Source: a virus
DNA: 20,446 bases
Virus record (IMG/VR): IMGVR_UViG_3300031608_001144
Span: 1-20,446 of that record
Strand: one strand, 5' to 3'
Within the stretch, counting starts at the first letter, position 1. Every line of letters starts with the position of its first letter. Under the pieces are notes generated by a model that saw only the letters and a list, made by a program, of their open reading frames with translations, had not been told where the DNA came from and ran no database searches. Both the position numbers and the translations under genes were made by a program. Positions 1 through 7,310 of this stretch are shown piece after piece.

Positions 1-53
1 TCTTCTTCAAGGTTCTCTAATCGTTTTATAATCTGTTTAAGTTCTTCATACAC
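1..53 (-). CDS. Partial unknown gene, N-terminus only
   Basis: An open frame begins with GTG at 53 and runs off the left edge of the window. The 17 visible residues are charged and helical in character (starting Y-E-E-L-K-Q-I-I-K), as in a short coiled coil. It lies 8 nt downstream of the polymerase stop codon, where the next gene of the transcription unit is expected. There is no strong Shine-Dalgarno. A GATAAATA box resembling a T4 late promoter overlaps the polymerase stop just upstream. Too little is visible to name it. Confidence 0.3.
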   Translation of the reverse strand, partial: MYEELKQIIKRLENLEE

Positions 54-61
54 ATGTTTAT

Positions 62-2569
62 TTATCCAAAAAAGGAGTCTAAACTTGCGACAGGTTCTAC
101 ATTCCAGTTAATATGTCCTATAATGTTGCGTAATGGGTCGACAAATGATTTGTCAAACTGTAAATCGTAATCTATAAATCTATGTAAATCAAACTCTTTC
201 GGCAATGAGTTAGTAAATGCTATTACATTCTCATTGATAGGGTTTGGCATAGTAAGGTATGAGAAATGTATCTTCTCACCATTTCTAATCGGTTCATATC
301 GTTTAAGTAGATTCATTTCTTTGAGTCTATGATTGAACAACAATGAACCTCTGACATGAATTGGTGTGCCTTTGCCATAGATGTGTGTAGGGTCTGCATA
401 CTGAATAAGACCTTTACACCCTCTAGGGAATGCAACGTCTTCTGGAGGTAGTTCTCTGAATTCTTTTCTTGCAGTTTCTACAAAGTCCCATAACTGCTGT
501 TCATCACCACGCATTACAATTCTGATTGCTTTCTCTAATTTTCTTCTCACCCATAACGGCGTTGATGACTTTGCAGTCTCAATGCCCATAAGTTTAAGTT
601 TAGGTTCGTCTAGTCTTACACCCTCATTATCAAATACATTTAGAATGTATCTTTTCTTTGCAGTCCAGATACCTTTGTCTGCAATTACTTCACGACCCAT
701 TTCCATTTTCTGTTGATATGCGTTGGTGTATTCTGCAAGGTCTTCGAAACCTGCATCTAATACATCTTCAATCTTAGACTCTGCCTTAGCTAAGAAATCA
801 CATATCTTGTTCTTATCTGTTTCGCCTGGCATTACTGCTTCTACAAATTTATCCATTGTTAGATAGATTGAATCAGTGTCCATTGCGATAACATAATCTT
901 CGTTATCTGTTTTAAGTATCTTGTTTAGATATTCATTGACTATCTTCTCTGACCATTTGATAACTAACTGACCTGAGTAAGTAATTGCCTCTGCGAGATT
1001 TGGGTCAAAGAATGCGAACCATTGATTCGCCATAGAACCATAGGCAGAGTTCAATGCAATCTTTCTTACTTGTTGATTGTTGTATGCCCTCTTAATAAGA
1101 GTATCAAGTTCTGCGATTCGTTTAGGGTCTCGTTCTTTCTCTTTTTGTTTCTGATACTCAATCATCTTTTTCTTCCAAGCCTTACGTTCGTCATACATGA
1201 CTTCCATAATCTCTGGAAAGAAACCTTGTTTTTCTCGTGTGAACATTACACCATTGGGTGCAACTGTAGCGTTCATCTTCTTTGCAATAGACAAGTCTAC
1301 TTTCTTATGCAACATCAAATCTACATTGACATCTTGTCTATGACCTTTAATCATTTTCTCTGGTGAGATATTCCACTGCATAATCAAATGAGGATACAAT
1401 GAGTTCAAGTCGAATGACATAACCCAATTGTGACCACCAGTGATTGGTTCTTTTACATACGCACCTGCAATCTGATTAGTCTTGTTCTCATGTCTTTTCT
1501 GAGGTGGCGTTTGAACTCCTTGTTCTTTTAAGAAGTTGTAGATGATTGTTTCCCAATACTTAACCATACCGAATGTGTCGGTGTAATTACACTTGGCATC
1601 ATATGCCATTGCCTGAGTCAAGTCTAAGAACCCTAGTTTGTCTTCTAGTTCTTCTACGAGAACAACATCTTTAACATTGTATTCTAAGAACTTTGGGTAG
1701 TTGTTTTTGTATAAGGTGTGTAATGAACCATACTCTGAGTAATCTAGTTTCTTCTTACCTAACTCAAAGTGAGCAATGTAATCTAGTTTGTATGATTCTT
1801 GATTGTGGAAAGTAGACTTACGATACAGTTCTAAGTAATCAACTATGTTGACACCATACAAATCAAATATCTGAGTCTTCTGATAACCATTCTGTAGAAA
1901 TTCTCTACTTGAAGACATGCCCCATGGCGATAACTTCTTATGTGCATCTTCACCAAACAGTCTATCAATACGATTGCAAAGATAGGTCATATCAAATGCA
2001 TCTACATTCCAACCAGTGATTATGTCAAACCACTCTGAACGCCAGTACTTGATAAACTCTGTTAGTAGATGTGCCTCGTTACGGCAGTTGAAATAGATTA
2101 CATCTGATTCTGTTTCCCATTCACCTAAACCAAATACAACACAAGACTTACCGAATGGTTTGATTGAGATTGCATTGACTTTTTCTATCGCTTCGCCTGG
2201 TTCTGGAAAACCATTTTCAGACTCACACTCAATATCGAGTGTAGCGACTTTGATAACTTTTGGGTCAAATTCTATCTTGCCAGGAAACTTATCAGATATG
2301 TAAGTATAAACATATCTATCGTAACCATGCACTTCGAAGCCGTCAATGCCTGAATACTTCTCTTTGAACTTTCTTGCCCCACCCATAGAGTCAAGATTGA
2401 CCACATCTAGTGGTCTGCCGTCAAGTGCTTTGTAAGGCGTTGAACCCTTCTTTGAGGGAATGAAATGATTGGGACGATAAGAAACGGAAAGTTTTTGTTT
2501 CTTTCCGTTCTGATAGCCAATCGCTAATATTTTGTCACGAGTGCGACATACGTTTGTGTAAAAATCCAT
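62..2569 (-). CDS. 43: Family-B DNA polymerase, T4 gp43-like
   Basis: Replicative DNA polymerase with a 3'-5' proofreading exonuclease. At 835 aa it is slightly shorter than T4 gp43 (about 900 aa). Exonuclease residues are visible: D112/E114 in LDIECE, D193 in the WNVDAFDMTY segment and D301 in YNVKDVV. Polymerase motif A is FDLNSLYP (D387), motif B is KIALNSAYG (about 503-511) and motif C is AMDTDSIYL (D564, D566). A WTAKKRY motif follows in the thumb-proximal part. The extreme C-terminus, ASLDSFFG, resembles the peptide by which T4 gp43 docks on the gp45 clamp. The gene ends a run of small genes, and its clamp and loader lie about 14-18 kb upstream in the same orientation. It starts with ATG at 2569 with no clear Shine-Dalgarno; a short palindrome abuts the start. 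Confidence 0.97.
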   Translation of the reverse strand: MDFYTNVCRTRDKILAIGYQNGKKQKLSVSYRPNHFIPSKKGSTPYKALDGRPLDVVNLDSMGGARKFKEKYSGIDGFEVHGYDRYVYTYISDKFPGKIEFDPKVIKVATLDIECESENGFPEPGEAIEKVNAISIKPFGKSCVVFGLGEWETESDVIYFNCRNEAHLLTEFIKYWRSEWFDIITGWNVDAFDMTYLCNRIDRLFGEDAHKKLSPWGMSSSREFLQNGYQKTQIFDLYGVNIVDYLELYRKSTFHNQESYKLDYIAHFELGKKKLDYSEYGSLHTLYKNNYPKFLEYNVKDVVLVEELEDKLGFLDLTQAMAYDAKCNYTDTFGMVKYWETIIYNFLKEQGVQTPPQKRHENKTNQIAGAYVKEPITGGHNWVMSFDLNSLYPHLIMQWNISPEKMIKGHRQDVNVDLMLHKKVDLSIAKKMNATVAPNGVMFTREKQGFFPEIMEVMYDERKAWKKKMIEYQKQKEKERDPKRIAELDTLIKRAYNNQQVRKIALNSAYGSMANQWFAFFDPNLAEAITYSGQLVIKWSEKIVNEYLNKILKTDNEDYVIAMDTDSIYLTMDKFVEAVMPGETDKNKICDFLAKAESKIEDVLDAGFEDLAEYTNAYQQKMEMGREVIADKGIWTAKKRYILNVFDNEGVRLDEPKLKLMGIETAKSSTPLWVRRKLEKAIRIVMRGDEQQLWDFVETARKEFRELPPEDVAFPRGCKGLIQYADPTHIYGKGTPIHVRGSLLFNHRLKEMNLLKRYEPIRNGEKIHFSYLTMPNPINENVIAFTNSLPKEFDLHRFIDYDLQFDKSFVDPLRNIIGHINWNVEPVASLDSFFG

Positions 2570-2575
2570 ACTGTA

Positions 2576-2604
2576 AGTATACTACAGTTCTGGTTATTCT
2601 ACAA
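2576..2604 (-). promoter_or_regulatory. Possible weak promoter for DNA polymerase gene
   Basis: A TATACT -10 box (2576-2581) lies 17 nt from TTGTAG (2599-2604), which matches TTGACA at only 3 of 6 positions. AAAAACAC lies immediately upstream, partly like the block seen at the other promoters here. The -10 lies inside an imperfect palindrome (2571-2587, CTGTA ... TACAG) abutting the ATG, which could be an operator. Weak evidence. Confidence 0.3.
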
Positions 2605-2815
2605 GTGTTTTTCTGGTTGGATGCAATAATTCTTTTACTGCATTTAGTTTATCTTTAGCATCTGCAAGTTTGGCTACTTCCAAATCTATAGTTTGAACTA
2701 TATCTGAGTGTTCGCCAATGCCTGCTGGATTTTCTTGATATACTTGGATGTTTGTAGTGTGAACTGCAATGTCACCTTCGTATTTTTTTTCTAGAGCTCT
2801 TAATACATCTGCCAT
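2594..2815 (-). CDS. Small conserved phage protein, unknown function
   Basis: A 73-residue protein, acidic and predicted mostly helical, starting MADVLRALEKKYEGD and ending in a helix rich in K, L and E. I chose the ATG at 2815 because it follows the upstream stop codon by one base (TAA C ATG), giving stop-start coupling; the longer open frame begins only with TTG at 2863. It resembles small hypothetical proteins I associate with marine T4-like phages, but I cannot assign a function. It sits directly upstream of the polymerase gene. Confidence 0.75.
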   Translation of the reverse strand: MADVLRALEKKYEGDIAVHTTNIQVYQENPAGIGEHSDIVQTIDLEVAKLADAKDKLNAVKELLHPTRKTLVE

Positions 2816-2816
2816 G

Positions 2817-3110
2817 TTACTTAGCGACTTTGCCCCTCTGTTGGAAGTTATTACCTGTCGCAACTTTGAAGTTGGTCTCTAGTTGAGGTTTCGCATCAAA
2901 TACAGTCTGTATAAGACCTGCATTGATTGTGAATGTGTACTCTTTAGCAAATGGTATCCATGGTGCCATGTTGACTTCCATAGTTCCGTCTTTTACTTCC
3001 ATTAGGCATACTTGAGCTTCACTAATGACATAATCACCATTCCACTTTCGTTCTACGAAACCTATTAGCACTTCCCCTGTGTCAAGTCTGATACATCTTA
3101 CTCTACGCAT
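2817..3110 (-). CDS. Conserved phage protein, possibly Sm-like barrel
   Basis: A 97-residue protein beginning MRRVRCIRLDTGEVLIGFVE. The N-terminal two-thirds alternates hydrophobic strands with turns (LDTGEVLIG, DYVISEAQVCLME, GTMEVNMAPWIPF), the pattern of a small Sm/LSm-type beta barrel as seen in some RNA-binding proteins. That fold call is inference from strand pattern, not from a recognised signature. The start overlaps the lysozyme stop by 8 nt and the stop is one base from the next ATG, so the three genes are probably translated from one mRNA. Confidence 0.75.
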   Translation of the reverse strand: MRRVRCIRLDTGEVLIGFVERKWNGDYVISEAQVCLMEVKDGTMEVNMAPWIPFAKEYTFTINAGLIQTVFDAKPQLETNFKVATGNNFQQRGKVAK

Positions 3111-3558
3111 TTCTTACCATTTCCTGTAATTCAACTGAACGGCGACCAACTTGGCCAAACCACTTTGAGTCTTCCATTTCTACTGCCATCTTTTCCCAGT
3201 CTTCAGATACAACACCTTTCCACATGTTATTGAATTTGCCGAAACGACTTCCACCTAAGTTGAATGTCATATTGACTAATACATGTTGAATGTTTTCAGG
3301 AAGACTGTAAAAGTCCTCTCCACCTTTTGATTCGAATACATGGATTGCTTCATCGACATGTTTGTCGAAATCTGCCTCGTAATAACGGTCAACAATATCT
3401 TGACTGACTGGAGTTCCTGCTGGTTCTCCAAACTCTGAATCATCTTCTCTAATAAGATGCCCAACACCTAGTGTTAGATACCCTAGAGAATCTTCATAGA
3501 CTTCTAGTACTTCACCTTCGTGACGTTTGATTTGTTCTTTTAAAACATCTTTATTCAT
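3103..3558 (-). CDS. e: T4-type lysozyme (endolysin, GH24)
   Basis: Muramidase that hydrolyses peptidoglycan at lysis. The 151-aa length is close to T4 lysozyme (164 aa). The catalytic triad is intact with T4 spacing: E14 (in RHEGE), D23 (in YEDSLGY) and T29 (in LTLGVGH), against E11/D20/T26 in T4. Conserved LVNMTFNLGG and SKWFGQVGRR segments follow. There is no signal peptide, so it needs a holin to reach the cell wall; a holin-like gene lies at 16144-16317. An AAGGAATAAATC stretch precedes the ATG at 3558 and gives a good Shine-Dalgarno. It is a stand-alone enzyme rather than a fusion to baseplate gp5. Confidence 0.93.
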   Translation of the reverse strand: MNKDVLKEQIKRHEGEVLEVYEDSLGYLTLGVGHLIREDDSEFGEPAGTPVSQDIVDRYYEADFDKHVDEAIHVFESKGGEDFYSLPENIQHVLVNMTFNLGGSRFGKFNNMWKGVVSEDWEKMAVEMEDSKWFGQVGRRSVELQEMVRNA

Positions 3559-3572
3559 GATTTATTCCTTAA

Positions 3573-3752
3573 TTAACTGTCTTCTGTAGCGCCAGTGAAA
3601 TCTGGATCCTTCAGTTCGTCAAATGTAAAGCCTTCGCTTACTTTTGATGATTGAAATGTATCCTTATCACCTTCTTCACAATTAAAGTAATAAACTACTT
3701 TAACTTCCGGGTCGCCTTCCATTTTATGAAACTTTAGATTTATTCTTGCCAT
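3573..3752 (-). CDS. Small acidic protein, 59 aa
   Basis: A short frame of 59 codons, ATG at 3752 and TAA at 3573-3575, filling the gap between the 107-aa gene and lysozyme. The protein begins MARINLKFHKMEGDPEV and is rich in D, E and F. An AGAAGAGG Shine-Dalgarno-like stretch lies about 10 nt upstream. It overlaps the end of the preceding gene by 29 nt in a different frame, in keeping with the overlap style of the region. No family recognised; support is from position, ribosome site and composition. Confidence 0.62.
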   Translation of the reverse strand: MARINLKFHKMEGDPEVKVVYYFNCEEGDKDTFQSSKVSEGFTFDELKDPDFTGATEDS

Positions 3753-4047
3753 CTTTTTTATCCTCTTCTCTTTTGATTTGTTCTTGGATTAATTCTACTA
3801 GAATGTCACCCATGAGTGTGTTTAATTCACTATTATTTAGTAATTCCTGAATGTTATCCTCCGTGCCTTCTACATCTTCCGGCACTCTTCTTATGGTTCG
3901 TTTGAAGTTCATTTGAGGTTTGCCGTTTTCGAATTGAACATCACCAAACTGAAACACTAAACCCTTCCACTCACCAGACAACAGTTCTATGCCAGCATCG
4001 GCTTCATGAGGGTTCTCTACAACTTGATAAACTTCTTTAAAAAGCAT
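3724..4047 (-). CDS. Conserved hypothetical phage protein
   Basis: A 107-residue protein beginning MLFKEVYQVVENPHEADAG, with an N-terminal beta-rich half (GLVFQFGDVQFENGKP) and a charged helical C-terminus ending in a Lys/Glu/Asp-rich tail. It overlaps the glycosyltransferase stop by 11 nt. The strand pattern and the phrase 'F-G-D-V-x-F' recall small proteins of marine T4-like phages, but I recognise no domain. A cytoplasmic location is likely since there is neither a signal peptide nor a membrane segment. Confidence 0.75.
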   Translation of the reverse strand: MLFKEVYQVVENPHEADAGIELLSGEWKGLVFQFGDVQFENGKPQMNFKRTIRRVPEDVEGTEDNIQELLNNSELNTLMGDILVELIQEQIKREEDKKDGKNKSKVS

Positions 4048-5023
4048 TGTCCATTCTCCTTGCGAATTCTTTGTAATAACCTTCTTCTGTTAGATGCACT
4101 TCTGCATAGTTATTTCTATACTCTTCTAGCTTCGCTTCTCTAAATGAGTCGTCTCTTAACTCTAAAGACTTCTCTAAGAACTCTTCAAAAGTATAACATC
4201 TCTGCCACTTATTTATTCTGTATGTATTGTTACAATCGTAATTTCTCCATACTAGTGGTACGATACCAATTGCAAGTGCCTCTACATATCTAGATGTTGT
4301 TGCAGTTTCATCTAACCAGTTGAAACATAATGTTTCTCTACAACCCTCTAAGAGAGGATAAAGAACTTTCCAATCTTTAATCCATTTAGACTTTCTCTCT
4401 ACACCAGATGGCATACCACCAATAAGTTGGCATGAAAGGTCACTACGATAAATTTGGCGAATTGTCTTCTCTCTATCGTGGCCATGTTTCATACGACCCC
4501 AATATCCAAAGTCGTGAGTCTTAGATGACCCAACCATTTCTGCCAATGGGTTTTTTAAAGTATTTATAAAGTGATACTTCATGCCATGAATGTTACCACT
4601 GAAATCTATCTCATCGATTTTAGTGAATGATTTTAAATTGATACCCTTGAATACTTCGTTGACATATAACTCTGTTGTATCTGCCCTATCACTACAGAAC
4701 ATGATAACATGTTTACCCTCGAAGTGAGGTACAATCTTTGCCATATGTTCGTTCGATGTTGCAAGGTCTTTAGGGTTCATCTGTAATTCGCCATGATATC
4801 TAAACTCTGAGTCACTTGGTATAACAATGCAATCTGCCCATTCAATAGTCTCTGGCGTTCTCTTAGGTCTTTTGTTTTCAAATGATACATTGTAAGTATC
4901 ATAGTTATGTTCTGGATGGTCTCTCATCCATTTTATGTAATTCTCAAAGAAACTATCTAGTACAGTTTCTAATGGACCTAAGTACTTTACATTCGAACGA
5001 AGTCTTGCTATTGTTATATTCAT
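4037..5023 (-). CDS. Glycosyltransferase-like protein (GT-B type)
   Basis: A 328-residue protein. The C-terminal third has the look of a GT-B nucleotide-sugar binding half: TATTSRYVEALAIGIVPLVW (about 245-264), where a glutamate sits before a small-residue loop and a strand, as in family 1/4 transferases, followed by an EEFLEKSLEL helix. The N-terminal half (about 60-170) resembles a Rossmann-like acceptor domain with strands such as DCIVIPSD and KHVIMFCSD. The start overlaps the stop of the TagD-like cytidylyltransferase by 4 nt (ATGA), so the two are probably made together and act in one pathway. Candidate substrates are a CDP-activated polyol or sugar moved to DNA, LPS or a phage protein (inference). 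It is unlike T4 alpha- or beta-glucosyltransferase in any segment I can recognise. Confidence 0.72.
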   Translation of the reverse strand: MNITIARLRSNVKYLGPLETVLDSFFENYIKWMRDHPEHNYDTYNVSFENKRPKRTPETIEWADCIVIPSDSEFRYHGELQMNPKDLATSNEHMAKIVPHFEGKHVIMFCSDRADTTELYVNEVFKGINLKSFTKIDEIDFSGNIHGMKYHFINTLKNPLAEMVGSSKTHDFGYWGRMKHGHDREKTIRQIYRSDLSCQLIGGMPSGVERKSKWIKDWKVLYPLLEGCRETLCFNWLDETATTSRYVEALAIGIVPLVWRNYDCNNTYRINKWQRCYTFEEFLEKSLELRDDSFREAKLEEYRNNYAEVHLTEEGYYKEFARRMDNAF

Positions 5024-5421
5024 GATTGTGTAACCCTTTCTCTTAAACCACTCGAACTAAATGAGTGTTTTCTATTTGTATAAAAAATCTTTATAGGCAA
5101 GTAATCACCTGTAAAAGATTTATCCTTATAATCCTCACCTATGAATCTAACATCTATTGGTGTTGATTCTAGTAAGTCAATTAAACTTTGTTCAGTGTCG
5201 TATGGTACAACTTCGTCCACATCTCTTAAGGCAGAGACTTGAACGAATCTCTCGTATACAGATTGCACTGGTTGATTTTTTTCTTGTCTATCGATACTTG
5301 GGTCAGTCTGAAGTCCGACAATTAAATGGTCACAATTCTGTCTTGCCTGTTTTAACATGACTACATGACCTGCATGTAATAAGTCCCAAGCGCCACATGT
5401 AAACCCTATCTTAGTGTCCAC
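5020..5421 (-). CDS. Cytidylyltransferase, glycerol-3-P/TagD-like
   Basis: Nucleotidyltransferase of the HxGH superfamily, expected to transfer CMP from CTP to a phosphorylated polyol or sugar. At 133 aa it has the length of a single-domain TagD-type enzyme. Signatures are GAWDLLHAGH near the N-terminus (CTP-binding HAGH at 16-19), YERFVQVSALRDVDEV in the middle, FIGEDYK, and a C-terminal SFSSSGLRERV in the place of the RTxGISTT motif. The start codon is GTG at 5421, which gives the expected N-terminus (DTKIGFTCGAWD) and overlaps the previous stop by 11 nt. The downstream glycosyltransferase overlaps by 4 nt. Specificity (glycerol-P, ethanolamine-P or another) cannot be read from sequence alone. 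Confidence 0.88.
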   Translation of the reverse strand: MDTKIGFTCGAWDLLHAGHVVMLKQARQNCDHLIVGLQTDPSIDRQEKNQPVQSVYERFVQVSALRDVDEVVPYDTEQSLIDLLESTPIDVRFIGEDYKDKSFTGDYLPIKIFYTNRKHSFSSSGLRERVTQS

Positions 5422-5563
5422 TTCTTTCTATCTGCCTCTGTTGTTTTGCTTTAACTTCTTTTAAGTCTTCACTTATCAGATAAACAACCATTAGTAGTTT
5501 GTCTATTCTTTCTATTAGTTCGAAATGGTTATCAGTAGTCTCTTGTTCTCTTATGTTCTTCAT
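5411..5563 (-). CDS. Small coiled-coil protein, 50 aa
   Basis: A 50-residue protein, MKNIREQETTDNHFELIERI at the start, with heptad-like spacing of I, L and V followed by a basic, Gln-rich tail. I chose the ATG at 5563 because it overlaps the upstream stop as ATGA; an open frame extends 11 codons further up to 5596 but would overlap the DUF4338-like gene more deeply. It overlaps the downstream GTG start by 11 nt. No family recognised. Confidence 0.65.
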   Translation of the reverse strand: MKNIREQETTDNHFELIERIDKLLMVVYLISEDLKEVKAKQQRQIERSGH

Positions 5564-6684
5564 CTTATAATATCTATGTCTGCATTCTTTGACCAAACTT
5601 CTAGTTCAGTTCTTAATCTACCATCTCTCTGGAGATTTTCATATCTTTTAGTTGCCATCTTTTTCCACCATGTATAAACATTGTCTAATTCAAATCTGTC
5701 AAAGTTTACATTCTTCACTAAGGTATCTGTCTCTGAGTTCATATACTCTTTTACATTTGTGTAACCATATGTACCTAAGTATTGTCTCTTTCTTTCTGTA
5801 AGATTCTTTGCATCTATAAAACATTGTTTGAATGGTCTTAGCATTCCACTATCATTTTTTGCGAGTGAGTTTCTTATAATAGATATCATCTTACCTTGAG
5901 TCTTCAACTTTCTGCTTGATGCCTCTGGTTCAACTAGAGGTACGCCATTGTTTTTGTTCTCGAACCAGTCTTTAAGATGGTGATACTTGTCATCATTGAT
6001 ACTAGGTACAAAATCTGAATCAGTTAGACCAATGAATTTTAGATAAGGTTTCATGCCGTCATACATTGATGATGATTTACTTGAACCATATAACGATGTA
6101 GTTTCAAACATACAATAGTTTGTATTGTACTTCTTGTTCAATTCTCTTCTGGCGTAATGCGAAGTGCAAATAGCGGCAAGAAGTTTACCACCTAGATAAT
6201 TGAAACCAAATGGTTGAGTTGGTATGATATTGAAACCCATGATTGTAGAATCATTGAATCTCTTCATCGTATCTTTGTCCATTGTATTTAGAGGTTTGCC
6301 TAAGAACTCGTTACGAGGTTTACTGTTAATAGTAGGACTGCCGAATCTAATGAATCCAACAATCTTGTTTGTATTCTTTTCGTAAACTACCCACTTTAAA
6401 GTTTTGCCTGGTATAGATTTCTGTATCATTTGAGATGCAACTATGTCAATGTAATCATCATAGATTGGCATTTCTCTACACACGAACTCCATATCATTTG
6501 GGTGCATAGTAAAGTCTTGAAACATGTCATCTTCTGGACCCATGCCAAATAAGGACGCAGGTCTCTCTGCCATTTTCTCAAGTTTCACCTTGCGTAAATA
6601 GTCATCGATTCTGTCGAAATTAGAATAGTAGTCAATAAAAATTTGACCTACATATTCAGCATCTTGTTTTGAAAGTATTAACAT
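5560..6684 (-). CDS. DUF4338/DruA-like protein
   Basis: A 374-residue protein. The central region follows the pattern I associate with DUF4338, the family of DruA from the Druantia defence system: IVGFIRFGSP, an R-N-E-F-L-G segment, GFNIIPTQPFGFNYLGGKLL, then CMFETTSLYGSSKSSSMYDG, where DUF4338 proteins usually have an E-T, a G-T-x-Y and a glycine. The N-terminal third (about 1-100) and the Lys/Arg-rich C-terminus (about 255-374) I do not recognise. The catalytic role of the family is not established to my knowledge. In this phage it is the first gene behind a strong promoter and heads the cassette with the cytidylyltransferase and glycosyltransferase. The assignment is from remembered family pattern and needs a profile search. 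Confidence 0.6.
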   Translation of the reverse strand: MLILSKQDAEYVGQIFIDYYSNFDRIDDYLRKVKLEKMAERPASLFGMGPEDDMFQDFTMHPNDMEFVCREMPIYDDYIDIVASQMIQKSIPGKTLKWVVYEKNTNKIVGFIRFGSPTINSKPRNEFLGKPLNTMDKDTMKRFNDSTIMGFNIIPTQPFGFNYLGGKLLAAICTSHYARRELNKKYNTNYCMFETTSLYGSSKSSSMYDGMKPYLKFIGLTDSDFVPSINDDKYHHLKDWFENKNNGVPLVEPEASSRKLKTQGKMISIIRNSLAKNDSGMLRPFKQCFIDAKNLTERKRQYLGTYGYTNVKEYMNSETDTLVKNVNFDRFELDNVYTWWKKMATKRYENLQRDGRLRTELEVWSKNADIDIIR

Positions 6685-6687
6685 AAT

Positions 6688-6723
6688 AAAAAACCCAAGT
6701 CCATTATACGATGAACTTGGGTT
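6688..6723 (-). terminator. Rho-independent terminator after peroxiredoxin
   Basis: On the minus strand AACCCAAGT (6715-6723) pairs with ACTTGGGTT (6692-6700). After one mismatch three further pairs (6702-6704 with 6711-6713) leave a 6-nt loop, and a run of six T follows the stem. It lies just after the peroxiredoxin stop and ends 4 nt before the start codon of the DUF4338-like gene. The inner part also contains a -10 promoter box. Confidence 0.88.
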
Positions 6724-6740
6724 CCTGTCTAGTGAGTTTT
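6703..6740 (-). promoter_or_regulatory. Sigma70-type promoter inside terminator hairpin
   Basis: Minus strand: AAAACTCAC (6732-6740), then TAGACA (6726-6731, 5 of 6 matches to TTGACA), exactly 17 nt, then a perfect TATAAT (6703-6708). The -10 lies in the inner stem-loop of the terminator, so transcripts would begin in its descending arm about 12 nt before the ATG at 6684. It would drive the DUF4338-like gene and the cassette below it. Confidence 0.75.
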
Positions 6741-6744
6741 TGTA

Positions 6745-7290
6745 TTATGCTACGAAGTCATCATCAGGTGACCAAGAGCAACCAGTTAGTCCGCCTGCCT
6801 TAAGTGCCTGAAGAGTTCTTAACACTTCGTCTGCATTTCTACCTGTATCTAATGCGTTCACTGATACATGTTGAATCATACGGTCTTTATCAATAATGAA
6901 TGTTGCCCTATAGCAAACACCTTCCATATGATTGACAATCCCGAGTTCTTCTGAAAGATACAACCCACAATCTGCGGCCAATGAATGTCTGATATTACCT
7001 ATCAACTCATTGTCGTTTTTCCATGCAAGTTTACAAAACTCATTGTCACCACTAATACCAATGACATTGGCTTCGTCTACTAAAATATCCATTGCAGAAA
7101 TTTCTGTAGGACAAATAAATGTAAAGTCTTTAGGATAGAAATAGATTACTGACCAATCATGTTTATGTGGCGTGTAACTACCTTCTACTGAGACTGATAC
7201 AAGTTCATTACTAGGATTAACTCCTTGTAATTCAAAGGGTGGGAATTCGTCCCCGACTGTTAGCATTCCGTTATTATAAGGGTATGACAT
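6745..7290 (-). CDS. 2-Cys peroxiredoxin, AhpC/Prx type
   Basis: Thiol peroxidase that reduces hydrogen peroxide and organic hydroperoxides, recycled by a thioredoxin- or AhpD-like partner. At 181 aa it has the usual AhpC length. The active site is YPKDFTFICPTEI with peroxidatic C60 in the PxxxTxxC motif (P53, T57), and the partner arginine is R128 in YRATFIID. A C-terminal cysteine, C171 in TGCSWSPDDD, is placed like the resolving cysteine of 2-Cys enzymes. C86, C108 and C126 are additional. A GGAGAAC Shine-Dalgarno lies 5-8 nt before the ATG at 7290. The gene follows the tRNA on the same transcript and ends at a strong terminator, so tRNA and peroxiredoxin form a two-gene unit. A likely auxiliary metabolic gene protecting the infected cell from oxidants. 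Confidence 0.95.
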   Translation of the reverse strand: MSYPYNNGMLTVGDEFPPFELQGVNPSNELVSVSVEGSYTPHKHDWSVIYFYPKDFTFICPTEISAMDILVDEANVIGISGDNEFCKLAWKNDNELIGNIRHSLAADCGLYLSEELGIVNHMEGVCYRATFIIDKDRMIQHVSVNALDTGRNADEVLRTLQALKAGGLTGCSWSPDDDFVA

Positions 7291-7310
7291 ATTGTTCTCC
7301 GTTTAAAAAT

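Noticed and set aside
1022-1366. Plus-strand open frame inside the polymerase gene
   Set aside because: It is antisense to the conserved central polymerase region, has low-complexity Phe/Leu content and no ribosome site. The same holds for the other plus-strand frames in the window.
3276-3467. Second frame inside the lysozyme gene
   Set aside because: It is a shadow of the conserved lysozyme frame, with no start signal.
4561-4568. TATAAATA inside the glycosyltransferase gene
   Set aside because: No gene starts close downstream, and one or two chance copies per strand are expected in DNA of this composition.
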